Shown piece by piece: positions 33,711-41,140 of a DNA stretch of 64,000 bases; the first letter of the stretch is position 1; each line of letters opens with the position of its first letter. The position numbers and the translations under genes were made by a program. The DNA comes from Sphingopyxis sp. PAMC25046 (lineage in GTDB: Bacteria; Pseudomonadota; Alphaproteobacteria; Sphingomonadales; Sphingomonadaceae), in the NCBI RefSeq assembly GCF_004795895.1, contig NZ_CP039250.1:3038001-3102000 (forward strand), written 5' to 3'. Below the pieces are notes generated by a model. The model worked only from the letters and a program-made list of their open reading frames with translations. It was not told the origin of the DNA and did not search any database.

Positions 33711-34931
33711 TTACGCGCCGCCGCCTGCCGCGACCGACGGTGTGTTGACGCCGTGCATGGCGAGGAATTTGCGGATGTTGCGCGCGGCCTGCCGGATGCG
33801 CTGTTCATTCTCGACCATCGCGATGCGGACATAGCCTTCGCCGTCCTCGCCATAGCCGACGCCCGGCGCAACCGCGACCTTGGCGTGGGTCAGCAATTGC
33901 TTCGAGAATTCGAGGCTGCCCATTTCCTTGAGCGCGGGCGGCAGCGGCGCCCAGGCGAACATAGACGCGGGCGGGCTCGGAATGTCCCAGCCGGCGCGCG
34001 CGAAGCTCTCGACCATCACATCGCGGCGCTTCTGGTACAGCTCGCGGTTCTTCGCGACGATGTCCTGCGGCCCGTTGAGCGCAGCGCAAGCCGCGGCCTG
34101 GATCGGGGTGAAGGCGCCGTAGTCGAGATAGGATTTGACCCGTGTCATCGCGGCGATCAGTTTCTTGTTGCCGACCGCGAAGCCCATGCGCCAGCCTGCC
34201 ATCGAATAGGTTTTCGACATCGAGGTGAATTCGATCGCAACGTCCTTCGCACCCGGCACCTGCAGGATCGAAGGCGTCGGATTGCCGTCGTAATAAAGCT
34301 CGGAATAAGCGAGGTCGGACAGGACCCACACCTTATTCTCCTTCGCCCATGCGACGAGCCGCTCATAGAAAGCGAGGTCGACGGCTTCGGCGGTCGGGTT
34401 CGACGGATAGTTGACGACGAGGATCGAGGGCCGCGGCACCGTGAACGCCATCGCGCGGTCGAGCGCGCGCCAATAATTCTCGTCGGGCGTCGTTGGCACG
34501 CTGCGGATCGTCGCGCCGGCGATGATGAAACCGAAAGTATGAATAGGATAGCTCGGGTTCGGCGCGAGCACGACGTCGCCGGGACCGGTGATCGCGGTCG
34601 CGAGGCTCGCGAGCCCTTCCTTCGACCCCATGGTGACGACGACTTCGGTCTCGGGATCCAGTTCCACGTTGAAGCGGCGGCCGTAATAATTGGCCTGCGC
34701 GCGGCGGAGGCCCGGAATGCCCTTCGACTGCGAATAGCCGTGCGCATCGGGCTTCATCGCGACTTCGCAGAGCTTCTCGATCACATGCGCGGGCGGCGGC
34801 AGGTCGGGGTTGCCCATCCCCAGGTCGATGATGTCCTCTCCCGCGGCGCGGGCGGCCGCACGCATCGCATTCACTTCGGCGATGACGTAAGGCGGCAGGC
34901 GCTTGATGCGATAGAATTCATCTTCGGACAT
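33711..34931 (-). CDS. alaC: Class I aminotransferase, AlaC-like
   Basis: A 406-residue PLP-dependent transaminase. DIIDLGMGNPDLPPPAHVIE, KEGLASLATAITGPGDVVLA, NPSYPIHTFGFIIAGA, VVNYPSNPTAEAV and the lysine-bearing SMSKTYSMAGWRMGF are typical of AlaC, the glutamate-pyruvate transaminase for alanine synthesis, also annotated as LL-diaminopimelate aminotransferase-like. It is the first gene of a two-gene unit with the DUF2721 protein. The exact amino donor and acceptor are inferred from family resemblance. Confidence 0.88.
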   Translation of the reverse strand: MSEDEFYRIKRLPPYVIAEVNAMRAAARAAGEDIIDLGMGNPDLPPPAHVIEKLCEVAMKPDAHGYSQSKGIPGLRRAQANYYGRRFNVELDPETEVVVTMGSKEGLASLATAITGPGDVVLAPNPSYPIHTFGFIIAGATIRSVPTTPDENYWRALDRAMAFTVPRPSILVVNYPSNPTAEAVDLAFYERLVAWAKENKVWVLSDLAYSELYYDGNPTPSILQVPGAKDVAIEFTSMSKTYSMAGWRMGFAVGNKKLIAAMTRVKSYLDYGAFTPIQAAACAALNGPQDIVAKNRELYQKRRDVMVESFARAGWDIPSPPASMFAWAPLPPALKEMGSLEFSKQLLTHAKVAVAPGVGYGEDGEGYVRIAMVENEQRIRQAARNIRKFLAMHGVNTPSVAAGGGA

Positions 34932-35047
34932 GGGAAACTAGAACAACTCCTTTGCGTTACATATTGAATTGACGCGCGCGGCAATCTCGCCAGCCGCATC
35001 ACGGCTTGTTATAGGCATTATATCCGCACTGACCAGCAGGAACGAGC

Positions 35048-36820
35048 ATGAGCGACACGGGTAAGGACGACACGAAAGAAGCACCGAACCCCTTCATGCC
35101 GTCGCCCGATGACCTGCAGCATTGGGCCAGCGTCATGGGCCGCGCGCAGCAGATGATGCTCGAATATGCGCTGGGGCAAGCCAATCAGGGCAACAGCGCC
35201 GCAGCGGGTATGTTCGACCCCGCGAGCTGGCTGCAAAATCCGACCACCCAGCTGTGGGCCGAACAATCCTCGAAGCTGTGGGAACAGGGCGTCGCTTTCT
35301 GGACCTCGCTCGCGACGATCCAGCCGTCGTTCGCGCCGGACGCCGATGCGCCGAAAGACAAGCGTTTCGCCGATCCCGACTGGACCGCCAACCCGGTCTT
35401 CGCGCTTATCCGCCAAACCTATGGCCTGCTCGCCGAACAATTACTTACGACCACCCGCACGATGCAGGGGCTCGACGAGCATGCGCGCGCGAAGATGGAA
35501 TTCGCCGCGAAAAATATGACCGACGCGCTGTCGCCTTCGAACCTTGCGATCACCAATCCCGAAGTGATCAGGCGTGCGGTCGAGACGCGCGGCGAAAGCC
35601 TGCTGAAGGGGTTGAAGAATATGCTCGCCGACCTGTCGCGCGGGCAATTGAGCCATGTCGACCCCGACGCGTTCGAAGTCGGGGTGAATATCGCGACCAC
35701 ACCGGGCAAGGTGGTCCACGAAACCGATCTCTATCAGCTGATCCAGTACAGCCCGACGACGAAGGAGGTTTTCACCGTCCCGCTCGTCATCTTCCCGCCG
35801 TGGATCAACCGCTTCTACATCCTCGACCTCAACCCCGCGAAAAGCTTCGTCGCCTGGGCGGTCGAACAGGGGCTCAGCGTGTTCATGGTGTCGTGGAAGT
35901 CGGCCGACGCGTCGATGAGCGAAGTCGCTTGGGACGATTATGTCGCGGCGCAGGTCGACGCGATCGATACCGTGCGCGATCTGCTGGACGTGGCGCATGT
36001 CCACACCATCGGCTATTGCGTCGCGGGCACGACGCTTGCCGCAACGCTCGCGATGCTCGCGGCGCGCGGCGAGGCGGACAAGGTCAAGTCGGTGACCTTC
36101 TTCACAGCACAGGTCGACTTCGAGCTTGCGGGCGACCTCAAGATGTTCGTCGACGAAAGCTACCTTACGCTCCTCCAGCAGCTTTCAGCCGGCGGTTTCC
36201 TCGACGGGCGCTATATGGCCGCGACCTTCAACAGCCTGCGCGGGCGCGACCTCATCTGGAACTATGTGGTGAGCAATTATCTGCTCGGCAACGACTATCC
36301 GCCGTTCGACCTTCTCTACTGGAACGGCGACGTCACCAACCTCCCCGCGAAATGGCACCGGCAATATCTGGTCGACCTCTATCGCGACAATCGCATGGTG
36401 GTCCCCAACAGCCTGAAGGTGATGGGCACGCCGATCGATCTCAGAAAGATCGAGACCCCCGCCTATATCCAGGCGGGCCGCGAGGATCATATCGCGCCGC
36501 TTGCGAGCGTGTGGCGGCTGATGGAACACCTGTCGGGGCCCAAGACCTTCATCCTCGCGGGCTCGGGACATATCGCCGGCGTGGTCAACCCGCCCGCGGC
36601 GGGCAAATATCAATATTGGACCGGCGACAATGGAGCCGCGTCGCTCGACGATTTTGTTGCGGGCGCGTCCGAGACCAAGGGCAGCTGGTGGCCGCACTGG
36701 ATCGGCTGGATCGCGCAGCAGGATGATGAAAAAAGCGCCGTCAAGGGCGCGCGGATCCCCGGGAAAGGAAAGAAAAAGGCGATCGAGGACGCCCCGGGAC
36801 GCTACGTCAAACAGCGGTAA
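35048..36820 (+). CDS. phaC: Class I polyhydroxyalkanoate synthase
   Basis: PhaC, 590 residues, polymerises (R)-3-hydroxyacyl-CoA on carbon-storage granules. The lipase-like box is GYCVAGT with the catalytic cysteine; the catalytic Asp and His are in IQAGREDHIAPL and LAGSGHIAGVVN. PLVIFPPWINRFYILDLNP and the tryptophan-rich end GSWWPHWIGWIAQQ are class I features. The first 200 residues form the variable N-terminal domain. AGGAACGAG lies before the ATG. The phasin gene follows after 123 bases with its own promoter region. No phaA, phaB or phaR is in the window. Confidence 0.96.
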   Translation: MSDTGKDDTKEAPNPFMPSPDDLQHWASVMGRAQQMMLEYALGQANQGNSAAAGMFDPASWLQNPTTQLWAEQSSKLWEQGVAFWTSLATIQPSFAPDADAPKDKRFADPDWTANPVFALIRQTYGLLAEQLLTTTRTMQGLDEHARAKMEFAAKNMTDALSPSNLAITNPEVIRRAVETRGESLLKGLKNMLADLSRGQLSHVDPDAFEVGVNIATTPGKVVHETDLYQLIQYSPTTKEVFTVPLVIFPPWINRFYILDLNPAKSFVAWAVEQGLSVFMVSWKSADASMSEVAWDDYVAAQVDAIDTVRDLLDVAHVHTIGYCVAGTTLAATLAMLAARGEADKVKSVTFFTAQVDFELAGDLKMFVDESYLTLLQQLSAGGFLDGRYMAATFNSLRGRDLIWNYVVSNYLLGNDYPPFDLLYWNGDVTNLPAKWHRQYLVDLYRDNRMVVPNSLKVMGTPIDLRKIETPAYIQAGREDHIAPLASVWRLMEHLSGPKTFILAGSGHIAGVVNPPAAGKYQYWTGDNGAASLDDFVAGASETKGSWWPHWIGWIAQQDDEKSAVKGARIPGKGKKKAIEDAPGRYVKQR

Positions 36821-36864
36821 TATCTCACGAATATATTGCCCGCGGGCCGGTGCTGCGATTATTT

Positions 36865-36879
36865 TTGTGCGCTGCACAA
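36865..36879. promoter_or_regulatory. PhaR-type operator 1 before the phasin gene
   Basis: TTGTGC-gct-GCACAA is a perfect 6-3-6 palindrome 65 bases before the phasin start. TGC/GCA-centred palindromes in front of phasin genes are bound by the PHA-sensing repressor PhaR in alphaproteobacteria. Confidence 0.55.
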
Positions 36880-36912
36880 ATTTTTGCTTGAAATCACCGA
36901 TCCACTCCTATA

Positions 36913-36925
36913 TTGTGCAGTGCAA
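36913..36925. promoter_or_regulatory. PhaR-type operator 2 before the phasin gene
   Basis: TTGTGCAGTGCAA repeats the TTGTGC half of operator 1 with a near-palindromic partner, 34 bases further down. It overlaps TATATT (36909-36914), a candidate -10 box, so bound repressor would block initiation. Confidence 0.55.
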
Positions 36926-36943
36926 CATAAAGGAGTTGTCCCG

Positions 36944-37684
36944 ATGGCTACCAAGATGGATAGTGCCGAAAAGGCTTTCGAAGCCGCGACGCTGGAAACC
37001 GCCGCCAAGCCGGTGGCTGCTCCTGCCGCTCCCGCCGAAGCTGCCCCCGCAGCGAAGGCCGCGGCGCCCGTGAAAACCAAGACTGTCGCGGCGAAGGCCA
37101 AGCCGGTCCAAAAGAAAGCCGCAAAGCCGGCATCCAAGAAGGTCGCCCCCAAGAAGGCGACTGCGAAGACCATTGCCTCCAAGCCCGCGAAAGCCGCGCC
37201 GAAGCCGGCCGCCCTCGCAACCAAAGGACTGAAGACCATGAACGACACCGTCAAGAAGTTCGCCGACGAAGCGAAGACCCGCGCCGAAGCCATGACCGCC
37301 GACTTCAACGAGAAGGCCAAGGAAGCGTTCGCTAAGTCGAGCAAACTCGCCGAAGAAGCCGTCGAATTCAACAAGGCGAACGTCGAAGCCCTCGTCGAAT
37401 CGGGCAAGATCGCTGCCAAGGGCATCGAAACGCTCGGCCAGGAAGGCGTCACCTTCGCTCGCAAGAGCTTTGAGGACACGACCGCCGCGCTGAAGGGCTA
37501 CACCGCCGTCAAGACCCCGGCCGACTTCTTCAAGCTCTATGCCGAAAACAGCAAGAAGGCGTTCGACGCCGCCGTTGCGCAGACTTCGAAGACCAGCGAG
37601 CTCGTCGTCAAGCTGACGAACGACAGCTTCGCGCCGATCTCCAACCGCGTTTCGGTCATCACTTCGAAGATGAAGGCCGCCTAA
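36944..37684 (+). CDS. Phasin with histone-H1-like N-terminal region
   Basis: A 246-residue phasin. Residues 100-246 form the amphipathic phasin domain ([60 protein letters not shown]) that coats PHA granules. Residues 20-95 are a low-complexity Lys/Ala/Pro stretch such as [19 protein letters not shown], like the DNA-binding tails of histone H1 and of PhaF in Pseudomonas, but at the N-terminus instead of the C-terminus. AAGGAG precedes the ATG at 36944; a longer in-frame ORF has no such site. A strong terminator follows. It may tie granules to the nucleoid; that is inference. Confidence 0.88.
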   Translation: MATKMDSAEKAFEAATLETAAKPVAAPAAPAEAAPAAKAAAPVKTKTVAAKAKPVQKKAAKPASKKVAPKKATAKTIASKPAKAAPKPAALATKGLKTMNDTVKKFADEAKTRAEAMTADFNEKAKEAFAKSSKLAEEAVEFNKANVEALVESGKIAAKGIETLGQEGVTFARKSFEDTTAALKGYTAVKTPADFFKLYAENSKKAFDAAVAQTSKTSELVVKLTNDSFAPISNRVSVITSKMKAA

Positions 37685-37753
37685 GCGACCTCTCTTCCAT
37701 CGTTGGCGCGGGCAACTCCCCTCCCTCTCCCCGCCTGCGCCGACACACCAGGG

Positions 37754-37781
37754 CCGCTCGCTTCTTTTCAGAGGCGGGCGG
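37754..37781 (+). terminator. Rho-independent terminator after the phasin gene
   Basis: A 12-bp stem, CCGCTCGCTTCT with AGAGGCGGGCGG (two G-T pairs), closes a TTTC tetraloop and is followed by TTCTTGCTTTG. It lies 70 bases past the phasin stop. Confidence 0.75.
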
Positions 37782-37872
37782 TTCTTGCTTTGCGCGACCC
37801 GCTGGCGAACAAGAGGTTAAAATCCACGACCGCGCCCCTTGCGCTTCGGCAGCGGCTTGCGATATTCCTGCG

Positions 37873-38265
37873 ATGATGTTTCCAGTTTCGACCATCCAGC
37901 CGGTCCGCGCCATGGCGGAGTCAAAGAATGTCCGCGCCATGGCGGACAAGGACGAAGGCTCGTCCGGCAGCCCGGGCGTCGGCATCGCGACGCGCACCCG
38001 CGCCAAGGCGAAGAAGCCGTCGATGTACAAGGTGCTGCTGCTCAACGACGATTATACGCCGATGGAATTCGTCGTGATGGTGCTTCAGCGTTTCTTCAAC
38101 ATGGATATCGAACAGGCGACGCAGGTGATGCTGCACGTCCACCAGCAGGGCGTCGGCGTATGCGGCGTTTTCAGCTACGAGGTCGCCGAAACCAAGGTGA
38201 ACCAGGTGATGGACGCGGCGCGACAGAACCAGCACCCGCTGCAATGCACGCTGGAAAAGGCCTGA
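37873..38265 (+). CDS. clpS: ATP-dependent Clp protease adaptor
   Basis: ClpS delivers N-end-rule substrates to ClpAP. The core from about residue 50 is complete: [20 protein letters not shown] with the Asn-Asp-Asp binding pocket, [20 protein letters not shown] with the zinc-binding or pocket histidines, and [12 protein letters not shown]. The ORF gives 130 residues from 37873. ATGs at 37912 and 37939 lie in two copies of a 17-base repeat and would give 117 or 108 residues, closer to usual ClpS length. None of the starts has a clear ribosome-binding site. clpA is not adjacent on the right, where the next gene is on the other strand. Confidence 0.93.
   Translation: MMFPVSTIQPVRAMAESKNVRAMADKDEGSSGSPGVGIATRTRAKAKKPSMYKVLLLNDDYTPMEFVVMVLQRFFNMDIEQATQVMLHVHQQGVGVCGVFSYEVAETKVNQVMDAARQNQHPLQCTLEKA
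37903..37946 (+). repeat. Duplicated 17-bp start context in clpS
   Basis: GTCCGCGCCATGGCGGA occurs at 37903-37919 and 37930-37946, a 27-base in-frame period giving VRAMAESKN then VRAMADKDE. Each copy contains an in-frame ATG. Confidence 0.85.
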
Positions 38266-38757
38266 TCAGCCAGATTTTGCGGCCTGCTCGGCTTTGAGCG
38301 CCGGCGAGGGTTCGCCCTTCAGATCGCCATAGCCCAGCGCGGCGCCGCACCCCGGGCACACCAGCGCCGTCCCGACGTCTGCGCCGCACGCGCGGTGAAT
38401 GTAGCGCATCGCGGGCCCGTCGCCGGTCTCGCCATCCTGATACGCCCAGCGCTCGGCCCAGCCACGCATCGCGTAGAGCACGCCGAACAAGTCCTTGCCC
38501 TTGTCGGTCAGCCGATATTCGTGGCGCCGCGGACGGTCCTGATAGGCGTGGCGCTCGACCACGCCCTCGCCCTCGAGCAATTTGAGCCGCGCCGAAACGA
38601 GCTGTGGCCCGAGCCCGGTATTCGTGGCGATCGCCTCAAACCTCCGTCGCCCGAAGAACAGATCGCGCAGGATCAGTAGCACCGCACGGTCGCCGAGCAG
38701 CTCGGCCGACCGCCCGACGGGGCAATATGTATCCGACAGATCGGCGCGTTTTGGCAC
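38266..38757 (-). CDS. HxlR-family regulator with C-terminal zinc-ribbon-like tail
   Basis: A 163-residue regulator. Residues 1-105 are a HxlR winged helix (YCPVGRSAELLGDRAVLLIL with C12, then GPQLVSARLKLLEGEGVVER and RPRRHEYRLTDKGKDLF). Residues 118-140 add a putative metal site with H121, C124, C134 and C137 (IHRACGADVGTALVCPGCGA). The start is GTG with AAGG seven bases upstream. It is divergent from an SDR gene across a nested palindrome and converges with clpS at adjoining bases. It probably represses the SDR-isomerase pair and itself. Confidence 0.87.
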   Translation of the reverse strand: MPKRADLSDTYCPVGRSAELLGDRAVLLILRDLFFGRRRFEAIATNTGLGPQLVSARLKLLEGEGVVERHAYQDRPRRHEYRLTDKGKDLFGVLYAMRGWAERWAYQDGETGDGPAMRYIHRACGADVGTALVCPGCGAALGYGDLKGEPSPALKAEQAAKSG

Positions 38758-38769
38758 GTGTCACCTTAT

Positions 38770-38814
38770 CCTCTTGTCACTATGATTATCATAGTTACTA
38801 TGTAGCACAAGAGG
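38770..38814. promoter_or_regulatory. Nested palindromes between HxlR and SDR genes
   Basis: The core ACTATGA-tta-TCATAGT (38779-38795) is a perfect 17-base palindrome. It lies inside a wider inverted pair CCTCTTGT (38770-38777) and ACAAGAGG (38807-38814). The second arm includes the ribosome-binding site AAGAGGAG of the SDR gene, so the structure could act on DNA binding and also on translation. Confidence 0.65.
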
Positions 38815-38824
38815 AGAGTCGATC

Positions 38825-39556
38825 ATGCCCAATCCCGCAGCCGTCATTATCGGCGCCGGCGACGCCACCGGCGGCGCGATCGCGCGCGCCTTCGCCGCCG
38901 AAGGCCTCACGGCCTGCGTCAACCGCAGGACAAGAAACGCCGAGCAACTCGAAGCGCTCGCGCAGTCGATCCGTGACGAAGGGCATCGCGCCCACGCCTT
39001 CCCCGCCGACGCGCGCGACGAAGAGGCGATGATCGCGCTCTTCGACCAGGTCGAAGCCGAAATCGGGCCGGTCGAGGTCGCGGTGTTCAACATTGGCGCC
39101 AATGTGAATTTCCCGATCACCGAAACGACGCTGCGCGTCTACACCAAGGTCTGGGAAATGGCGTGTCTTGGCGGCTTCCTGATGGGCCGCGAAGCAGCGA
39201 AACGCATGATGCCGCGCGGCCGCGGCACGATAATCTTTACCGGAGCGACAGCATCGCTGCGCGGCGGCTCGGGCTTTTCAGCCTTCTCGGGCGCCAAGGG
39301 CGCGCTCCGCATGCTCGCGCAGTCGATGGCGCGCGAGCTGGGGCCGCAGGGCATCCATGTCGCGCACACCGTGATAGACGGCGCGATCGACACCGAATTT
39401 ATCAAAGGCCGCCACCCCGATTTTGACAATGCGAAAGCACAGGATCTGATCCTCAATCCCGCAGCCATCGCCGCCAATTATGTAATGCTCCATAAACAGC
39501 CGAAAAGCGCGTGGACGCACGAACTCGATCTTCGTCCGTGGGGAGAAAAATGGTGA
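38825..39556 (+). CDS. SDR-family oxidoreductase with atypical active site
   Basis: A 243-residue Rossmann-fold protein. The cofactor loop is VIIGAGDATGGAIARAF and the FNIGANVN block replaces the usual NNAG. S144 (TGATASLRGG) is in the catalytic serine region, but the usual Y-x3-K is F154-S-G-A-K158, so the catalytic tyrosine is missing. I recall an SDR subgroup with this F-x3-K form; its chemistry is not clear to me. AAGAGGAG precedes the ATG. It overlaps the next gene by seven bases and is divergent from the HxlR gene. Confidence 0.85.
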   Translation: MPNPAAVIIGAGDATGGAIARAFAAEGLTACVNRRTRNAEQLEALAQSIRDEGHRAHAFPADARDEEAMIALFDQVEAEIGPVEVAVFNIGANVNFPITETTLRVYTKVWEMACLGGFLMGREAAKRMMPRGRGTIIFTGATASLRGGSGFSAFSGAKGALRMLAQSMARELGPQGIHVAHTVIDGAIDTEFIKGRHPDFDNAKAQDLILNPAAIAANYVMLHKQPKSAWTHELDLRPWGEKW

Positions 39557-40164
39557 CCAAAACGCTCGAACTCATCTTCGACTTCGGTAGCCCCAACGCC
39601 TATCTCTCGATGAAGGCGCTTCCCGACCTGCTCGATCGCACGGGCGCCGACCTCGTCATCACCCCCTGTCTTTTGGGCGGCATCTTCAAGGCGACGGGCA
39701 ACAAGGCGCCGATGATCCAGTACGCCGACGCGCCCGCGAAGCTCGCATACGAGAATCTCGAAATGCGCCGCTTCATCGCGAAGCACGGCCTCGTCAAATT
39801 CCGCATCAACCCGCATTTTCCGGTCAACACGCTGCTCATCATGCGCGGCGCGATCGTCGCCGAGGAGGAGGGCAATCTCGACGATTATGTCGACGCGGTG
39901 AACCGCGCGATGTGGGAAGAAGGCCTGAAGATGGACGATCCGGAGATAATCGCGCCCTACCTCTCGGCGAACGGCTTCGACGGCCCGGCTTTGCTCGCGC
40001 GCACGGGAGAGCCCGCGATCAAGGCAAAGCTGGCCGCAAATACCGAAGCCGCGGTCTCGCGCGGCGTTTTCGGTATTCCGACCTTCTTCGTCGGCGGCGA
40101 GATGTTCTTTGGCAAGGACCGGCTTGCGCAGGTCGAAGAAGTGCTCGGCCAAGCCAAAGATTAG
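39550..40164 (+). CDS. 2-hydroxychromene-2-carboxylate isomerase-like (DsbA/kappa-GST fold)
   Basis: A 204-residue thioredoxin-fold protein without a CXXC pair. FDFGSPNAYLSMKALPDLL at the N-terminus and RGVFGIPTFFVGGEMFFGKD near the end are the landmarks of HCCA isomerases, glutathione-dependent enzymes of naphthalene and related aromatic breakdown. GGGGAGA before the ATG at 39550 sets the start within the end of the SDR gene. The close coupling with an SDR and HxlR control suggests a small aromatic or electrophile-handling unit; the substrate is unknown. Confidence 0.86.
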   Translation: MVTKTLELIFDFGSPNAYLSMKALPDLLDRTGADLVITPCLLGGIFKATGNKAPMIQYADAPAKLAYENLEMRRFIAKHGLVKFRINPHFPVNTLLIMRGAIVAEEEGNLDDYVDAVNRAMWEEGLKMDDPEIIAPYLSANGFDGPALLARTGEPAIKAKLAANTEAAVSRGVFGIPTFFVGGEMFFGKDRLAQVEEVLGQAKD

Positions 40165-41081
40165 GCTTGCGCCGCCGGCGGCGGGCGCCCGGCGACGAGG
40201 ATGCCGGCAACGATCAGCGCCAACCCGGCGACATGAAACAGGTGCAACGCCTCGCCGAGGAACAGCATCGCAAGCCCCGCGCCCATCAGCGGCATGACAT
40301 TCATATATTGCCCCGTCCCCGCCGACCCGATCAGTTCGACCCCGCGATTGAAAAAAAGATAGGCGAGAAAGGACGGGAAGATCGAGACATAGGCGATCGC
40401 GAGCGCGCTCCCCATCGCCGGAACCATCAGCCGCCCCGACCAAAGTTCGTGCGCGTAAAAAGGCGCGATCACCGCGACGCCGACGACCATCGACGCGGCG
40501 AGGAAACTCAGCGGATGCACCTCAGGGCGGCGGCGGAGCAGCACCGAATAAAGCGCCCAGAGCAGGACCGCCATGCTGATGATCGCGTCCCCGATATTGA
40601 GCCGGAGGCCCCACAGCATCGCGGGATCGCCGCGCCCGATGATCGCGAGCACGCCTGCAAGCGAAATCAGCACCCCCGCAACCTGCCGCAAGCTGGTGCG
40701 ATCGCCCATAACCAGCGCTCCGGCGATCAGCACGAGCGCGGGCTGGGCCGACTGGATCAGCATCGAATTGAGCGCGGTCGTGCTCTGCAGCCCCGTATAG
40801 AGCAGAATGTTGAACGATCCGATGGCGAGCGCGCCGAGCAGCGCGACGATCGGCCAGTTTGCGCGCAGCACCGGCCAGTCGCGCTTCAGATGCGGCCATG
40901 CGAGCGGCAGCAGCAGCAAAAGCGCGAAGGTCCAGCGCCAGAAGGACAAGGCAGCCGGCGGCACCAGGTCGCGTGCGGCGCGCCCGACGATCGAATTGCC
41001 CGCCCAGAACAGCGCGGTTACCGTCAGCAACGGATAAGCCCGCGACCAAATCGCCGCGGCCGCACCGCCTTCCTTCATCAT
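40161..41081 (-). CDS. EamA/DMT-family transporter
   Basis: A 306-residue inner-membrane protein with ten predicted helices in two EamA repeats. Typical segments are ALFWAGNSIVGRAARDLVPP in the first half and YVSIFPSFLAYLFFNRGVEL, then MPLMGAGLAMLFLGEAL, in the second. Such proteins export amino acids or metabolites; the cargo is not evident. It overlaps the isomerase gene by four bases, tail to tail. A second, distant EamA protein is at 44939-45907. Confidence 0.88.
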   Translation of the reverse strand: MMKEGGAAAAIWSRAYPLLTVTALFWAGNSIVGRAARDLVPPAALSFWRWTFALLLLLPLAWPHLKRDWPVLRANWPIVALLGALAIGSFNILLYTGLQSTTALNSMLIQSAQPALVLIAGALVMGDRTSLRQVAGVLISLAGVLAIIGRGDPAMLWGLRLNIGDAIISMAVLLWALYSVLLRRRPEVHPLSFLAASMVVGVAVIAPFYAHELWSGRLMVPAMGSALAIAYVSIFPSFLAYLFFNRGVELIGSAGTGQYMNVMPLMGAGLAMLFLGEALHLFHVAGLALIVAGILVAGRPPPAAQA

Positions 41082-41140
41082 TCCGCCGCTCCGCCTTCAC
41101 CCGAAATTCGTCACCCGAATAGCGGGCGCCCGCCTCCTGT

